Below are positions 23,171-35,968 of a DNA stretch of 64,000 bases, piece by piece; positions within the stretch are counted from its first letter, which is position 1, and each line of letters opens with the position of its first letter. The DNA is taken from positions 110,363,121 to 110,427,120 of the forward strand of contig CM038222.1 of the NCBI GenBank assembly GCA_021442155.1, given 5' to 3'. The position numbers were made by a program, and so were the translations under genes. The DNA is from Cymbidium sinense. Taxonomy: Eukaryota > Streptophyta > Magnoliopsida > Asparagales > Orchidaceae. The notes beneath the pieces were generated by a model, which saw nothing but the letters and a program-made list of their open reading frames with translations, had not been told where the DNA came from and made no database searches.

Positions 23171-25230
23171 GGAACTCCAAAAATTAATGAAATTGGTGCT
23201 TCAACACTAGCACTAGACACCTTAACACTAGGTCGGGTGATGTAGCTATTTGCATCTAAAAAATGAAATAAATCAAACATCCCTACTTGGGGAGTTGTGG
23301 CATCATGATTGAATGCTTAGGCACTGTAATTGTCTTACTGAATCTAGAAATGCAAACTGCTTCCAATAGTTATCTACTTAAATAATACAACACTACGACA
23401 CTATGATGCCAGGGCCTAGGCTATCACGTTGGTCTTCAATTTTAAAAAAGTAAAAAACTAACCCTTCCCACCTAAGCGGTAATAACCACTGGGGAATAGT
23501 TATGTAGCAAAAAATCACCTCAAAGGTTGAAATGGTTACCTAAAAACTATTATAAAAGAAAGGGGACTGCCCCTACCCTCTTCTTACTTTTTCCTCACTC
23601 TCCCTTCATTCCACTAGCCCAATTCTTGCACCCGATCTCCTGCACTCTCAACAGTGCACTTTCTGTTGCTACATGAGAGCATTCTTCTCTTGCACGAGAC
23701 AAGATTGAACCCACTATTGTTATTTCCAGGTAAAAAAAATTTTGGAAATTTTTTTAATAAAAATTTCTCTCTAAAATTTTTTTTTAAAGATTTTCACTAT
23801 TGATCATAGATCCATTGAGAAAGAAAAGGCCTAATCTCCATTGATTTTGGATCCAGAATAAAAAGTATGACCCCAAGACATATAATTCTAGAATCTTGAA
23901 ATCCGTAGACCTCCATCGTTGATCTTGGTTCTGGCACAAGATGGAAAATCCTCTATCTATTGATCTTGTATCCGGATCAAGGGAGAAGAGTGCATCTTGC
24001 ACTAAAATATTTAAAATTATAGCATTGCTAAAGTGTTATGCTACCAAACTTTTATAAAAATTATTAAAGTTTATAAGAATCTGGTTCAAAAAATAGAGTT
24101 CCTGCTCTACGATGTTGAGACACTAACTCTTAGCACCGAGGCACTGAGCTCTCTGGAATGAAATCTTTAACACTCCACCCTACAGTGCTGAGGTACTAAA
24201 TATATGGCATCATGGCGCTAAGCTCTTGGTTAATGTCCCTCTTTTTGTACCGCAATGCTTCAGGGCTACCCTCTCGGGTTATAAAATGAAGGAGCCTATT
24301 TTGAAGTTCATTCCACCATTGAACTTCATTTCAGTGTGAAACAAAATCCTCCCTGCATTGAACTTGGATCCGAAATAAGGGAGAAGGTCCTAATGCACTA
24401 AAATGATGAAACCTAACATTGCTAAGATGTTATTCTATAAAAATTTCAAAATTTTGCAAAACTATTTAATCTTAGGCACTAATTAAACAACACTATAGTG
24501 CAATAGATCCAACACCAAGGCGCTAAGATCTTGGGAGTCTCAAAAATCAAGCGAACATATGGTAACACCATGACACTAATATCTTAGTGTTGAGGCATTG
24601 CGCTCTTACAAAAATTAAACTCCGATGCTCATCTGACAACTCCATAGTGCTGATATCTCAGTGCTAAGGTACTGTGCTCTCAGACTCAGAAAAATTAAAC
24701 TTTAACACTCATCTAATAGTGCCATGGCACTAATGTTCCATCACCTAGGTGTTGTACTCATGAGAAAGATCTATTTATGTCATTTATGATAATTAATTTT
24801 GTAACTGATGTCATGCAAAAAGTGAGGCCGAATATTGATTGTGCACCATGACGCTTTGACATAGTGTCATAGGGTTGCTCAAAGGGTTTGTTTGTTTACC
24901 AGCTTTCTTGAATCAACTTTTAATTGGTGTCATGGTGCCAAATACAACACCAAGGCATTGGTCAAATAGTCAATCTATTCAAATTATTTCAATCTCATAC
25001 CTTTTTAGCACTATAGCAATGGTTTTATAGCACTAAGGCACTGAACCTCAGATTTTGAGACACAAATTCTTACTATATAATGCTACCATGCTAATTACTC
25101 AAGGTCAAGGTTCCATTTTACTAATGTTGAGGTGCTATCATGATAGCGCCTATGCACTATATTTCGAGTGCCGAGGCACTGACCCTCAAAACTACAAATT
25201 AATGATTATCATATAACCACCTTAATAATC
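23170..25230. repeat. Degenerate repeat field of GGCACTGAG / GTGCTAAGG words
   Basis: Scattered recurrences of phrases such as GCACCGAGGCACTGAGCTC, CAGTGCTAAGGTACTG and GAGTGCCGAGGCACTGA. Three related blocks of the form ATTGATCTTGGATCCGG...GGGAGAAG lie near 23840, 23960 and 24360. Similar gcact-rich wording occurs in the chromovirus LTRs (about 31530-31620 and 43260-43400). This may be decayed LTR sequence. No coding signal. Confidence 0.5.
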
Positions 25231-25802
25231 TTATTAGTCTATTCATTCGCCATGTGAACACCTTGATGGAATTTCAAATGTAAGTCTAATCTATATGTTC
25301 GCCATGCGAACTTTTAAAATAGAAGATTGCGTTCTAATGGATGTAAGCTTAGTTAATCTATTCATTCACCATGTGAATAGCTTAATGGAATTCCATAGGA
25401 TATAAGTCCAATCTACCCACTCGCCATGCGAATACCCATATACCCTATTGGCATTCCAAAGGAATGTAAGTCGAATCTACCCATTTGTCATGTGAACACC
25501 CTAATGGCATTCCAAAGGATGTAAGCCCAATCTACCCATTCTCCATGCAAATGGCCTTATAAACCTAGCATTCTAAAGGGATGTAAGTCCAATCTATCCA
25601 TTTTCCATTCAAATGACCCTATAAACTTGGCATTCCAAAAGGATGTCAATCCAATATACCTATTTTGCATGCAAACACCCCTATATCCTATCATTCCAAA
25701 GGGATGTAAGTGAAATCCATATGTTCGCCATGAAAACAATTTAAATAAATATGGCATTCCAAGGGATGCAAGTCTAACCTACATGTTTTCCATGTGAACA
25801 TC
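25230..25802. repeat. Minisatellite, about eight units of 60-80 bp
   Basis: Each unit contains GGCATTCCAAAGGGATGTAAG, CCAATCTACCCATT and GCCATGCGAA in that order, with much variation. A single related unit on the other strand occurs inside the minus-strand LTR near 63630-63665, which links this array to the Tat element starting at 25897. Confidence 0.8.
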
Positions 25803-25896
25803 CTTACACTAAAACTCTAGTCTACTCAGTATATTTGGGACAAGACAACCCATGACTACTAATTGGACTCCCTGGACATTACGGCTAGCCCTCTGA

Positions 25897-26258
25897 TGTT
25901 AGTAGACTAGAGTAATGTAGTTCTAGAATGAAAAATCCATGGAATCTTGATCTAATCTCTTATTCCCCTTAGATAGTCATCTATACTATGTCATTCACAC
26001 AACTAGACACTAATTCATATCAAAAAGATATGTTTGTTTCCAACTTTAGTTGAGAGTTTTCTCTTACTATGATAAGAGGGGTAATTAACTATGAATGCTT
26101 GCGTTCATATGAAGTAAAACCCAAATCTAAATAAACCTTATACAATGTTAGGAGAAATCTGGTAGAATATATATCAATTTGCCTCATGAAGAACATACTC
26201 TTACCCATCCCGATAAAGATGGCAGAGAGTTTCCAAAAAGGTGTTTTTTTAGTGATCA
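25897..26258 (+). repeat. 5' LTR of the non-autonomous Tat element
   Basis: 362 bp, TGTTAG...GATCA. Directly repeated at 28024-28391. A related terminal repeat lies on the minus strand at about 63310-63790. Confidence 0.75.
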
Positions 26259-26264
26259 AATTTC

Positions 26265-26280
26265 TGGTGAATCCACTGGG
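26265..26280 (+). other. Primer-binding site, diverged tRNA-Arg type
   Basis: TGGTGAATCCACTGGG, six bases after the LTR end. The minus-strand relative has TAGTGACTCCGCTAGGG at the same place, again after the spacer AATTTC. Both are decayed forms of TGGCGACTCCGCTGGGG. Confidence 0.65.
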
Positions 26281-28023
26281 ATTACTTCTCTCTCCATCTT
26301 TTAAAATATTAGATCTACAACCATGTTCAAAACCTCCAATGGAAAACTTCATGAACATGATGATTATTAAGTTAGGAGAGGGGTTCAATGTTAGATTCCC
26401 TTGGGCTATAATTAATATTTATTTTGCTAGAGCTACTCTCTAGTTCAAAATGATTTTTGAGGTTGTCCAATTTCTACTTGTTGGACCAATAATTGAGCCT
26501 ATCATTAAAGGCACTGGAATGCCAAAGGCACTCAACAAAGGAAATAGGATGAATGTGATCATTCATAAAGAGCCTAAGCCTAAAGCCTAAAGCCTTAACC
26601 ACAAAGAGAGATTCTACCTTTGATAGAAAGGAAATGATGATAATCCCTGCCAAGGATAAAATGGCTATCAATCCCAAGCTAAAAGTCTATCATCATCAAT
26701 CCACTTAGTAGTGCATCATGCGAGCCCACTATCATAAGATGGTACTTTTATTGTAGGTAGTAATGACCATGAATAAGCCTTTCTAAGATGGACATAAACA
26801 TCTTATATTATAGAATCAACCACGGAAGGAGGAGACCATATTCTCCAAAATTTATAAAGTTTTAAAGGTGTTAAAAATAGAAACCTTTAGAAAAAAATTA
26901 AAAAGTTGGTGAGCCAGGCCTCCAACCCAACATTTTTCTACTCTAAGAGAGGTGACAACATTAAAAAATATCTTGCCCGCCTTGAAAAAACTGAAGGCAT
27001 AAAGGTTTAATGTTTGGTGAACACCAATAATGAGCCCTTAAGTATGAAAGTACTAGGTCCCCAGTTATTGAAAGGTCCCAAAAACTCCACAAAAAATAGA
27101 ATATCATCTGTCTGGTGGACACCAAAGTGTGACATCTTGGATTCATTCTTAGAAATCAACCAGTGGAAGGTCTCGATTAATTTGGGTATCTAAAGAGTCT
27201 CAAGTCATCAAGGATGAGATGAATTAGTATGAACTAGCTCCACCAAATGATAAAGGAACTGAATCTCCTATCATCAACTGGAAACATCAGTTTGAAAAGA
27301 GTTAGCCAGTGGATGATGAGGTAGATAATCAATTCTTTTAATAAAATTAAATTTTCTCAATCAATGAAGAGCAGCCAATTCTAGACTTCCAAAATAATGA
27401 AGACATTGAGTGCATGAAAGTCAAACTTGTTTGCATTATCAATACAAATTTATAAATTAGAAACATGGTACCCAAATAATAAAACGAGGAAGAATAATAT
27501 AAGAACCCAAATCATCAACAACCCAGAGATGAAGCTCAAGTAAAAGTTAAGGTAATTGAAGAGTTAACTGATGTTGTCATAAGGTTACACTGACAAATGG
27601 GTTCTCAACTCCAATGAAGAGACTACAAAATCAACTAGCTCAATAACCATCTCATTGAAATAAAGTGCTTGATGATAGAGCTATTTGGTCAACTTATCCT
27701 TATAAAAACTACAACGTATTGTGTGCCTTGAAGAAATCCTCCAGAGATAGTCAATCCAATAGTTAAAACTGGGGGCTCACAAAATTCTACACCCAACTTA
27801 CCAATAACTTCAATGCAAAGGAAAGAAGCCCCATGAGAAATTACATTAAATTCCATCAAGTGGCTGATGTTATCACCAAACCTTAAGTAGAAGATCTCAT
27901 CAGCCATAAAGTCAAAGTGGTCATTGCTTCAGATGTTAATGAACAACAAGTTGGAAAAGGTGAACCATACTTTGCTGAATACGACCAACTACAATATCCC
28001 AAAGGGTACGTTGTGCCAAAATT
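26281..28023 (+). pseudogene. Degenerate leader / N-terminal gag region of Tat element
   Basis: No frame is open for long, but the nucleotide sequence is collinear with the minus strand from 63285 down to 62020 and then from 55442 down to about 54750. Shared landmarks include GTTGTCCAATTTCTACTTGTTGGACCAA (about 26462), GTGAGCCAGG (about 26910), a block at 27120-27160, GACTTCCAAAATAATGAAGA (about 27385) and AAAGGGTACGTTGTGCC (about 28000). The last codes for the start of the gag core in the relative. Here the sequence passes straight into the 3' LTR, so the core of gag is missing. Confidence 0.6.
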
Positions 28024-28391
28024 TGTTAGTAGACTAGAATAATTTAGTCACGGGATGATAAAACCATGAGATATTGATTGGGAATATTCTTATATTCTCC
28101 TTAGATAGTCATCTATATGATGCCATATAGACCACTAAACATCGATTCATATCAGAAAGATATATTTATTTTCAACCTTTATTGAGAGTTCTCTCTTACT
28201 GTGGTAAGAGAGGTAATTAACTATGAATGCTTGTGTTCATAAAAAGTAGAATCCATACCTAAATAAACTTTAAAATAATGTTAGGGGAAATTTGGTTGAA
28301 TATATATTAGTCTGCCTCATAAAGACATACTCCTACCCATCTTGATAAAGATGTCAGAGAGTTTCCAAATGGATGTTTTTTTGAGTGATCA
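28024..28391 (+). repeat. 3' LTR of the non-autonomous Tat element
   Basis: 368 bp, same ends as 25897-26258 and clearly diverged from it, which suggests an old insertion. It is followed by unrelated sequence. Confidence 0.75.
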
Positions 28392-29856
28392 GTAGCATAT
28401 AAGTTAAGTGGCTATGGCACCCAAGGGTGAATTGGGTGTTTTAAAAGATTTTCAAATCAAAACTTAGTTTTTAGAACATACAAAATATATAAGATTTTTT
28501 ATAGTGAAAGAGCAATGCAATAACCAAACCAAATACAAAAAAATAAAAACAAAAGAGTAATAATAGGAGGCACAAAAATTGTTTATGTGGTTCGGTCAAA
28601 ACCCAAATTCTAACCAATGTCCATGCTTAGTCACATTGCCTAGGAATTCACTAAATAAAATGATATTATAATCAATCTCGTGTACTTTTCTATACTAAAC
28701 AAGTACAAACCCAACACGTACTTTCTTACATCGGGCAAGTGCAACCCCAACATGTACTTTCCTATACCATGCAAGTACAATCAAATAAAGTTCAAGAGAA
28801 TAAAAGAATAAAAGATACAATTTAAATATCTAACCCTTAATTAAAAATAATTTTGCACTCAAGTCCCAACTAGAACAATATTAAGATAAATAATAAAGGG
28901 AGCTTGAAGTGAATATATTTCTTATTAAATTTAAATTAGAAAGTAATGTTAAGATCTTTATATGAATCACTTGAAACAAATAAATCTTGAAAAATATTTG
29001 ACTTCAAAAGAAGTAGGGATTTGAGGAAGGAATAAACTTGAAAAACTATATGATATGGAATCATTTGGATTATTTAGAATTTAAAACATTTGCATGAATA
29101 TATAATCCAAAAGAGTTGTGCAATAAATACTTTCAAATAAACAAGTTAATGTGAATTCTTTAGTTGTAAAATTAATTAATATACTTTTTCTCAACCTCAA
29201 TGTATGAATATGAAGGAATGTTATATGTAATCAAACCTGTCAATCTCTTGAAGATATCTTGAAAGAAGATGAGAAGAGTCTCCAGTTAATTATTAAACAA
29301 GATAGTAAGAAAGGAGAGGATTTCTAAAACCAAACCTTCAAGGATTTTCAAAGATGGGTTTCAGCCACACAAGAAGCAAGAGAAGATGAAGAGTATTTTG
29401 ACTTGCTTCATGCAAATCCCTATGAAGGGAGTTGGCCAAGGATGGAATTATACCAAACCTTTAAAGATCTTCACTTAATCTCTAACTATAAGTCTTAGCC
29501 AAGGATGGATTAATGAGAGAATGAGAGCTTTGGCACCTTGGAAGACATTAGTTTGTTTTGGCAAGATTTTGACTAAGGGAGGAGACAATAGAAGAGATAG
29601 GAGTGTAGCACTTTGAATCATAAGAATCTCTGAGAAATAAAATTTCAAGAGTTTGGCCAAGTTGTAGAGGAGCCAAGAGAGAAGAAGTTAAGTCTTAACC
29701 ACATTATATAGACCAAGCTTCATGAGGGGTTCGACCAAAGTAAGCAGGAATTGGGATGGAAAATAAATTAGGAAACTATTAGATTTTGATTTGAAAATCC
29801 CAATCAATTAAACCTAAAATTTTAATTTCAAATTTTTGTCCAAGTATGACTAGGTT

Positions 29857-29897
<41 letters not shown>

Positions 29898-31279
29898 GGA
29901 AGAATATCAATCAATCCAATTCAAATAAAATAAAAATAACAAATTAAGGATTTTTTTCACCAATCAAGGATAAAGAGAGGGAAAATTGATTTAGCAAGAA
30001 TTTTGGACATTGAATAAATCATCACATATTTAAAATTAAATTCAAATTAGATTTTTAAATAAGGCAACTAAATTCAAGAGGAAATCAATTTAAATTGATT
30101 TGAATTTGAATTGTCCAAGCAAGATGACCATTCAAGAATATTCCAAATAGGGATTCAATCAAAGTTTAATGCAACATGATATGAGATATTCAATTAACTA
30201 CTTTTGATTGAATGAGAAAAGGAAAGAATCAAAAATAAAATAAATCCAATATATTAAAACATTAATTTCAGCCAAATATATCCAAAAATAAATCGATTTT
30301 AATTCAATGAAATCAAACATGTATAAATGATGATGAATAAATTTTAGAACCTTTTTGAATTAATTATATAAATTTATTCATTGAAAAATAAATAATAAGG
30401 GGGTTGGCCAATTTATTCCAAAGATACAAATCGAGAAATTGGAAAATGCTTAAAATGAAGGCTTAATTGAATTTGAATTTGAAATAACCTAACTCAATTC
30501 AATTTAGATTAATTAAGGTGAACTTATTATGCATATGGCAAAGATAATTTATTAAAATTCAAAATTGTTTAATTTCAAAATTCAAACAATAGAAGTTTAT
30601 AAATTCAATAAATATAGGAAATATGATGAGAATAATTTGAATAAATCTCACATAAATTATCATTTTAAAAACCATAGAAAATTTTTCCAAAATAAAAGTA
30701 GATTGATAATTTAGATAGGAGAGAAAAAAGAAATAATTAGGATAATTCAAAAATAATTTCACTTTAAAAAGCAATGGATAATTAATAAGACGAAGCATGA
30801 AAAAAATTAAATGAAATGTTAAATAACTCCAACACACTTTAAAAAGCAATGGATAAGGCTTAAACTCATGTTAGTTTTAAAATTATCCAAAAAGATAATT
30901 TAATGTGTAACTGAAAATATCATGCAAAGAAAATATGAAAATTTATGCAAAAATTTAATGAATGATATGAAGTTATTTAAACCATTATTTTCATATTATT
31001 GAGAACTTATTTTTCTTATCATTTCATAACATAGGAAGACTCATAGTCTACCTTAGTCCAACTGATATGACTTTCCCGATGTGACTAAGTTGAGTGGTGA
31101 ATTTCCTGAAACACTTGAAATAAAAAATTAGTAGATTTAAGAATAAATATTTATCATCAATAAAAAAATTAAATTAAAAATGACAGTCATAATGATTAAT
31201 GTTAATAATTTATCCTACAAAAAAATTATTAGTTCTTATTACACAATATTTATTATCATCAAATTAAATGGTGAGATAC
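28392..31279. other. Non-coding stretch with possible copia-type LTR remnant
   Basis: 28410-28800 contains GGCACCCAAGGGTGAATTGG, a TATGTGGTTCGG word near 28580 and three repeats of a TACTTTC...GCAAGTACAA phrase. From memory, such wording is common in plant Ty1/copia-type LTRs. I could not find a matching second LTR. The remainder to 31279 is AT-rich with a (GA)n tract and no gene. Confidence 0.35.
29859..29895. repeat. (GA)n microsatellite
   Basis: About 17 GA units on the plus strand. Confidence 0.95.
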
Positions 31280-31285
31280 ACAAGG

Positions 31286-31964
31286 TGTATACTCAACGCA
31301 TTAAAAGAGGAAATGACCTGTCATAAGGTTCCAAACAAAAACTTGAACTCGAGAGGACTTTTAGTAGACTTTAAATGCTGTATTATATAGCCATAGTTGT
31401 ATTCAATCATGTGTAAGTGTTGTATTAGAGTTATAGTTGAAAACATGTGAGTTCATGTATTCATTTTTATAGGTATGTGTTTAACAGCTAGGCCCTGTAC
31501 TCTGTAGGTTTCAGTATTTGGGGATAGAGAAGTTGGCACTTTGGCACTGAGATATGGCACTTTGACAGTAGATTATGGTGCTACAACATTGGTTCATGGT
31601 ACCACAGCACTGTGAAATGACTGTTCTGACTTTTTGTTCAACTTTTGATAGTTTTCTCCCCAAGAGATGCATCCCTTAAAGTATTGTAATTTTTTAAATG
31701 CCTATTCCAACCTAATGATGGACGTTTTGGCTTCTATGTGAAACTTAGAGTAAAAACTCTTTGGTTGGAGCTTGGTAACTAGTAGTTTAGAAGATTTAGT
31801 CATCTCTCACCACCATTTTACTTGGATAAATAGAGCTTCAAACTTCTTTGACTTTGGTCAATGGAAGATTGTCATCTCTCTTCCACTTTGGTATGCGAAA
31901 GAATATTGGAGCATCTCATTCTACATATTCAGCACGACATCCTTCTCTCCATGATCACATTTCA
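31286..31964 (+). repeat. 5' LTR of chromovirus
   Basis: About 680 bp, from TGTATACTC to TTTCA, matching 43066-43767 along its length with many substitutions. It contains gcact-rich wording at about 31530-31620, also seen at 23170-25230. Confidence 0.85.
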
Positions 31965-31972
31965 ATAATTTC

Positions 31973-31990
31973 TAGCATCAAAGCCCAAGG
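31973..31990 (+). other. Primer-binding site, initiator tRNA-Met type
   Basis: TAGCATCAAAGCCCAAGG, eight bases after the LTR end. It resembles TGGTATCAGAGCC, the usual plant site complementary to initiator tRNA-Met, with a few substitutions. Confidence 0.7.
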
Positions 31991-32500
31991 TTTGGAGATA
32001 TGGAGAAAGTACTCATAGATAATTAATATCAAATCCAAGCAAGGTTAGTTTTGTACTTTGGATTTTATACAATTTCATTTATAAAATTAGTGATTTTGCT
32101 TAGAAATGCATGCTTAGTATATATAGCAAGAAATTCTATAAATATTTGTGATACTGCCAACTAGTTGTCTCTACTTATAATGCTTAGCATTTCCTCTACT
32201 TGACTTCACCACAAGCAAGCATAGTTGACTGATAACTTGAGGAAGGGAGAGTTTATTAAATAGCCTAACCTAAATACTAACCATTCATAAAAATCAAAAT
32301 CATATCCGTAAAGATTTTATGTTTATTTCTTTTTTAAGTGTGCATAATGTTTTGTAGTATCCACAAGTCACTTTATGTTTATTGAAAGCTAGTCCATTTT
32401 AAAATTTGTGCATCTCATTTATGTTAAGTTTAATTCACTTATTGCATATTTAAAATTTTTATTTGGAGTGTCATACTTGCTTTTTTTATTAAGCATCATG

Positions 32501-33275
32501 CCACCTAAATCTATTTGTTTAGACCAATTAGAGGACTTAACTAGAAGAGTAGATGAGATTTCCATGAGAAGTGAAGAAAAATTCTTTAGGATAGAAGACT
32601 TACTCATGAATCTCAACACATAAATTCAAACCTTTAGTACTAGGCTTCAAACCCTACCATCTATACCAGGTCCAGATGTCTTAGAGCCTGTAAAAGAGGA
32701 TAATATTGAACATACTAGAGTTGTGTATCCTACGAGAAGACCAAAATTAAAAAACACTCTTAGATAAGACCATCTTAGAGTCCATGAAATATCACAAGAA
32801 CTAACAAAATAAGTTAAGATAGAACCCCCAACGTATGATAGTATTCATGACTCTAATAAATTTTTAGATTGGTTAACCTAAATGGATATCTTCTTTGATT
32901 AGAATCATATGTATGATTATCAATGGACAATAATTTCTAAAATGAAACTACTAGGTCATGCAAAGATCTATTGAAATAACATTTTAGTTGAAGAAGGGAG
33001 ATGCATTAGAAACCTCATGATATGGGTAGAAATGAAAGAAATCCTAAGAGCAAAATAATATACCAGAAATCATGATAAAGGCTCCATGAATGATTGACTA
33101 CTCTTAAGCAAAGGATTATGTTAGTAGTAGAATATGTGAATATATTTGAGGACTTAATAGCTAGAACAAAATGCACTAATCAAGAGTGGCAAATACCTAA
33201 CAAATTTGTCATTAATTTAAGAGGAGATATTAGCAATGAAGTAGAGCTTTATGATCCCCATACCTTAAAGGACAC
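32501..33275 (+). pseudogene. gag: Chromovirus gag, N-terminal part
   Basis: ATG at 32501 begins MPPKSICLDQLEDLTRRVDE, a typical start with an Arg-rich coiled segment. A stop at about 32621 and later frameshifts break it. Around 32830-33060 the frame shows the gag core pattern DWLT.MD.FF, KMKLLGHA and WVEMKEIL, with stops where Trp or Gln is expected. 33094-33275 stays open in another frame. The coding sequence is cut at 33275 by the giant LTR and resumes at 40271, in a frame consistent with one continuous gag before the insertion. Gag would form the particle in the cytoplasm. Confidence 0.8.
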
Positions 33276-33759
33276 TATTGACCTCACTTTTGGAGTGAGG
33301 ATTCATCCTCCTTATCCTTAGACTTAGGAGTCTTCTATATACTAGAATCTCCTTAGCCATAGGACACTTCTAGTGATTAGGTGAACACTAAACTTAAGCC
33401 TAAAGACTTAGAGAGGTGTACCATAGGTCTAAGCTATACCTTAGGACTAATAGGGGACCTATTTATCCTATGGCCTAACCCATGACCTATATCTATTCAC
33501 TCAAATCCAACCTTCATCAATACAATCAAACCCAATTGGCTTTCATTTCATATCCAAGCTCCAAGCCAAGATGATTTGAACCTAAACCATCTTAATCCCA
33601 TGATCCAGTCCTATGGATTCAACCCAAAGCTCCTTCAATTAAACCAAACTCAATTGATCTTCACAAAAGCATTCCAACCAATCAAATCATCATTTCACAT
33701 CCTTCCAAAACCTACAATCAAGCCAATAAAACCAAATCAATCTAACCAACCTAAGCTAG

Positions 33760-34730
33760 CCCATTTGACCTAAAGGATCTACATGAGCCAAAATCCAATT
33801 AAATCCAAATTAATTGCAATCAAAGCCATCAATATTAAATAAATTATCTAACTCAATTCAACTAATTCAACCTAATCAAAGTCAAATTGATCCATTTGGT
33901 TCACTTGACCCAAAGTGACCAAAAGGACCAAAATGAACCAAACTCCAATCCAACCCAAATTGGATTGAACCAACCCATTTAATCTCTTCCATAATGATTG
34001 TTGATCACCCTTGATTCTCAAATTACAATCGATCGGGTCAAACCAATCTAATTTGATCACTTGACCCAAGATGACCTATTTTGCGCATATGAACCAAATT
34101 GAACCAAACTACATTCTAAACCCAATCAATTGAAATCAATGATTCCTACTAATCATAAATTGATCATTGAATATGATTCAACCATCAATCAAGCCAAACC
34201 AAGTCCAATTGGTCCCTTGACCTAAGTTGACCTAATTTTTCCTAAAGGCCAAATTGGGCCAAACCTCCATATAATCCAAATTGATTGAAACCAATGACTC
34301 TAATTAATCATAAATTGATTATTGAACATGATCAAATCCTTGATTGAACCTAATTTGACCAAGTCAACCCATTTAGCCCAAATTGACCTAAAGGGTCTAA
34401 TTGATCTAAATCATTCCCAAATCCAAATTAATTGAAATCAACACCTACAATCATCATCAAATCATCAATTGAACCTAGATCAACACTTAACCTAAGCCAA
34501 TTTGGTCAATTTGACCAAATTGGTCAACTGCCTATTTAACCCATATGAACCCATATGAGTCAAATTCAAATCCACTTCAAATTGAGTTAAACCAATTGAA
34601 CCTAAACATCCCAAGTCATCATTTGAACATGACTCAACCGTTGGTTTGGCCCAATTTGACCAATTGGTCAACCTAACCCAACTTGACCCAATTTGACCTA
34701 CATGGGTCAAATTGAGCCAAACCCATTCAA
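33760..34730 (+). promoter_or_regulatory. TTGAC-rich block of LTR A2
   Basis: Same composition as 1840-2880: repeated TTGACC, TTGACCAA and GGTCAA words on both strands. The individual words are not all in register with A1, so the density is conserved better than the sequence. Confidence 0.45.
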
Positions 34731-35968
34731 ACTAAGCCCAAACCTAACCAAACTTGGCATGACCCATCCTTGGGTCACCATGGGTCTGCCCAAATCCAAC
34801 CCAACCTATTTCAAACCCAAATTATCCTAAAATCCATTGGATTAACCCCTCCAAATGAAACTAATGCCCCATTTGGATGGTTAAACCCACTCTCCTCCCC
34901 TTGGCAGCCATCGTAAGCTCAAATAGGATATGAGGACCACTAGCTCACCTAACCCAAAGCTGATTGGGCTAGCTATGAGCCAAGTGGAGGTGAGCTAACC
35001 CAAGCCACCCCATTGGAACAATTGGAAGAGGTGGTACACTCCACCTTTGCCCTTGCTAGCCACTTCCCTCACTCTACCACTCAAGGAGCTCCACCTCAGC
35101 CACTCACTAATGTCCTAAGATTCTTGCACAAACTAGATGTCTGCCAAAACAAGAGCCAATCTGAGCTATTAGATCAATTGGAGAAGAGAGTATACACTTT
35201 CCCATCTCATTCCAATCATAGACATAGCTTCAGTGAGTCAAGATGAGCCTTCTAGAGCCTTCTAAAATTTCTCTGAGATTCCCATCACCAATAAGATCAA
35301 ACCTGAGTTAAATCGAGCCCCCACTCCATCCAACTCCACCTAAACTCCACTAAATCCAAATTAACTTCATCCACACCTTCCCCAAGCTTCGACGAGGCAA
35401 AATGAATTGATTCTTGATCAATTTGAGCACCAGAGACCATCCCTAGTATAACTCCGGTGGAATTTTTGGTGACGCTTGGTACACAGAGTCACCAACGGGG
35501 AGGAAAATTGCGAGCTTCACAATAGGGCTTTATCTCTTCAAGACGAAGCTACCTCAGTCATTAGACCATTGATCTTGAGCTTCGGTGAGGTAAACTATGG
35601 CAAACCATAGAAATCTCTTATGGTATTAGTCTTTTGTAAAAGTTTTTATCATTTCGTGTGATTTCAATCATAGGATCCCCTTAGATCTCTTTCTTGAAGC
35701 TTTTAGAGTAAATCTTGATGCCTCACAGGCTCCGACAAACTCGAATCGCATGGAGGAAGGTGGACAGTGTCCATCTTCTATTATTTGGGGGATGAAGGTT
35801 CATTCATCATCAATTTCACGTGATTGGAATGGATGATCTTGATTAATTTGATTAGATTATTCAATTTTAATCCTATAAGAATTTTAGGATTAATCTCTAC
35901 TGTCCAATCTAAGATCAAGATAGGCACCGCTGACTCAGCATGCCTCATCAGACGATTTAAGTGTTCAA

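Larger units (their letters stand above)
25897..28391 (+). mobile_element. Short-LTR non-autonomous Tat-type element
   Basis: Two direct terminal repeats, 25897-26258 (362 bp) and 28024-28391 (368 bp), both start TGTTAGTAGACTAG and end GTGATCA. The first is followed by AATTTC and a tRNA-Arg-like primer-binding site at 26265. The internal part is only about 1.77 kb and corresponds to the leader and N-terminal gag region of the minus-strand relative at 53233-63790; it stops where the conserved gag core would begin. No protease, reverse transcriptase or integrase is present. The flanking 5-mers (TCTGA, GTAGC) do not match, so there is no clear target duplication. It must have depended on proteins from another element. 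Confidence 0.7.

Noticed and set aside
25230..25802. CRISPR-like spacing of repeats
   Set aside because: Units are variable, contiguous and 60-80 bp. There are no identical repeats with unique spacers, and the DNA is plant nuclear.
26089..26443. Overlapping 99- and 85-codon frames on both strands
   Set aside because: They straddle the LTR end and primer-binding site of the short Tat element, so they are not genes.
30559..30849. 96-codon minus-strand frame rich in Phe, Leu and Ile
   Set aside because: Composition is what random AT-rich DNA gives. No homologous pattern or regulatory context.
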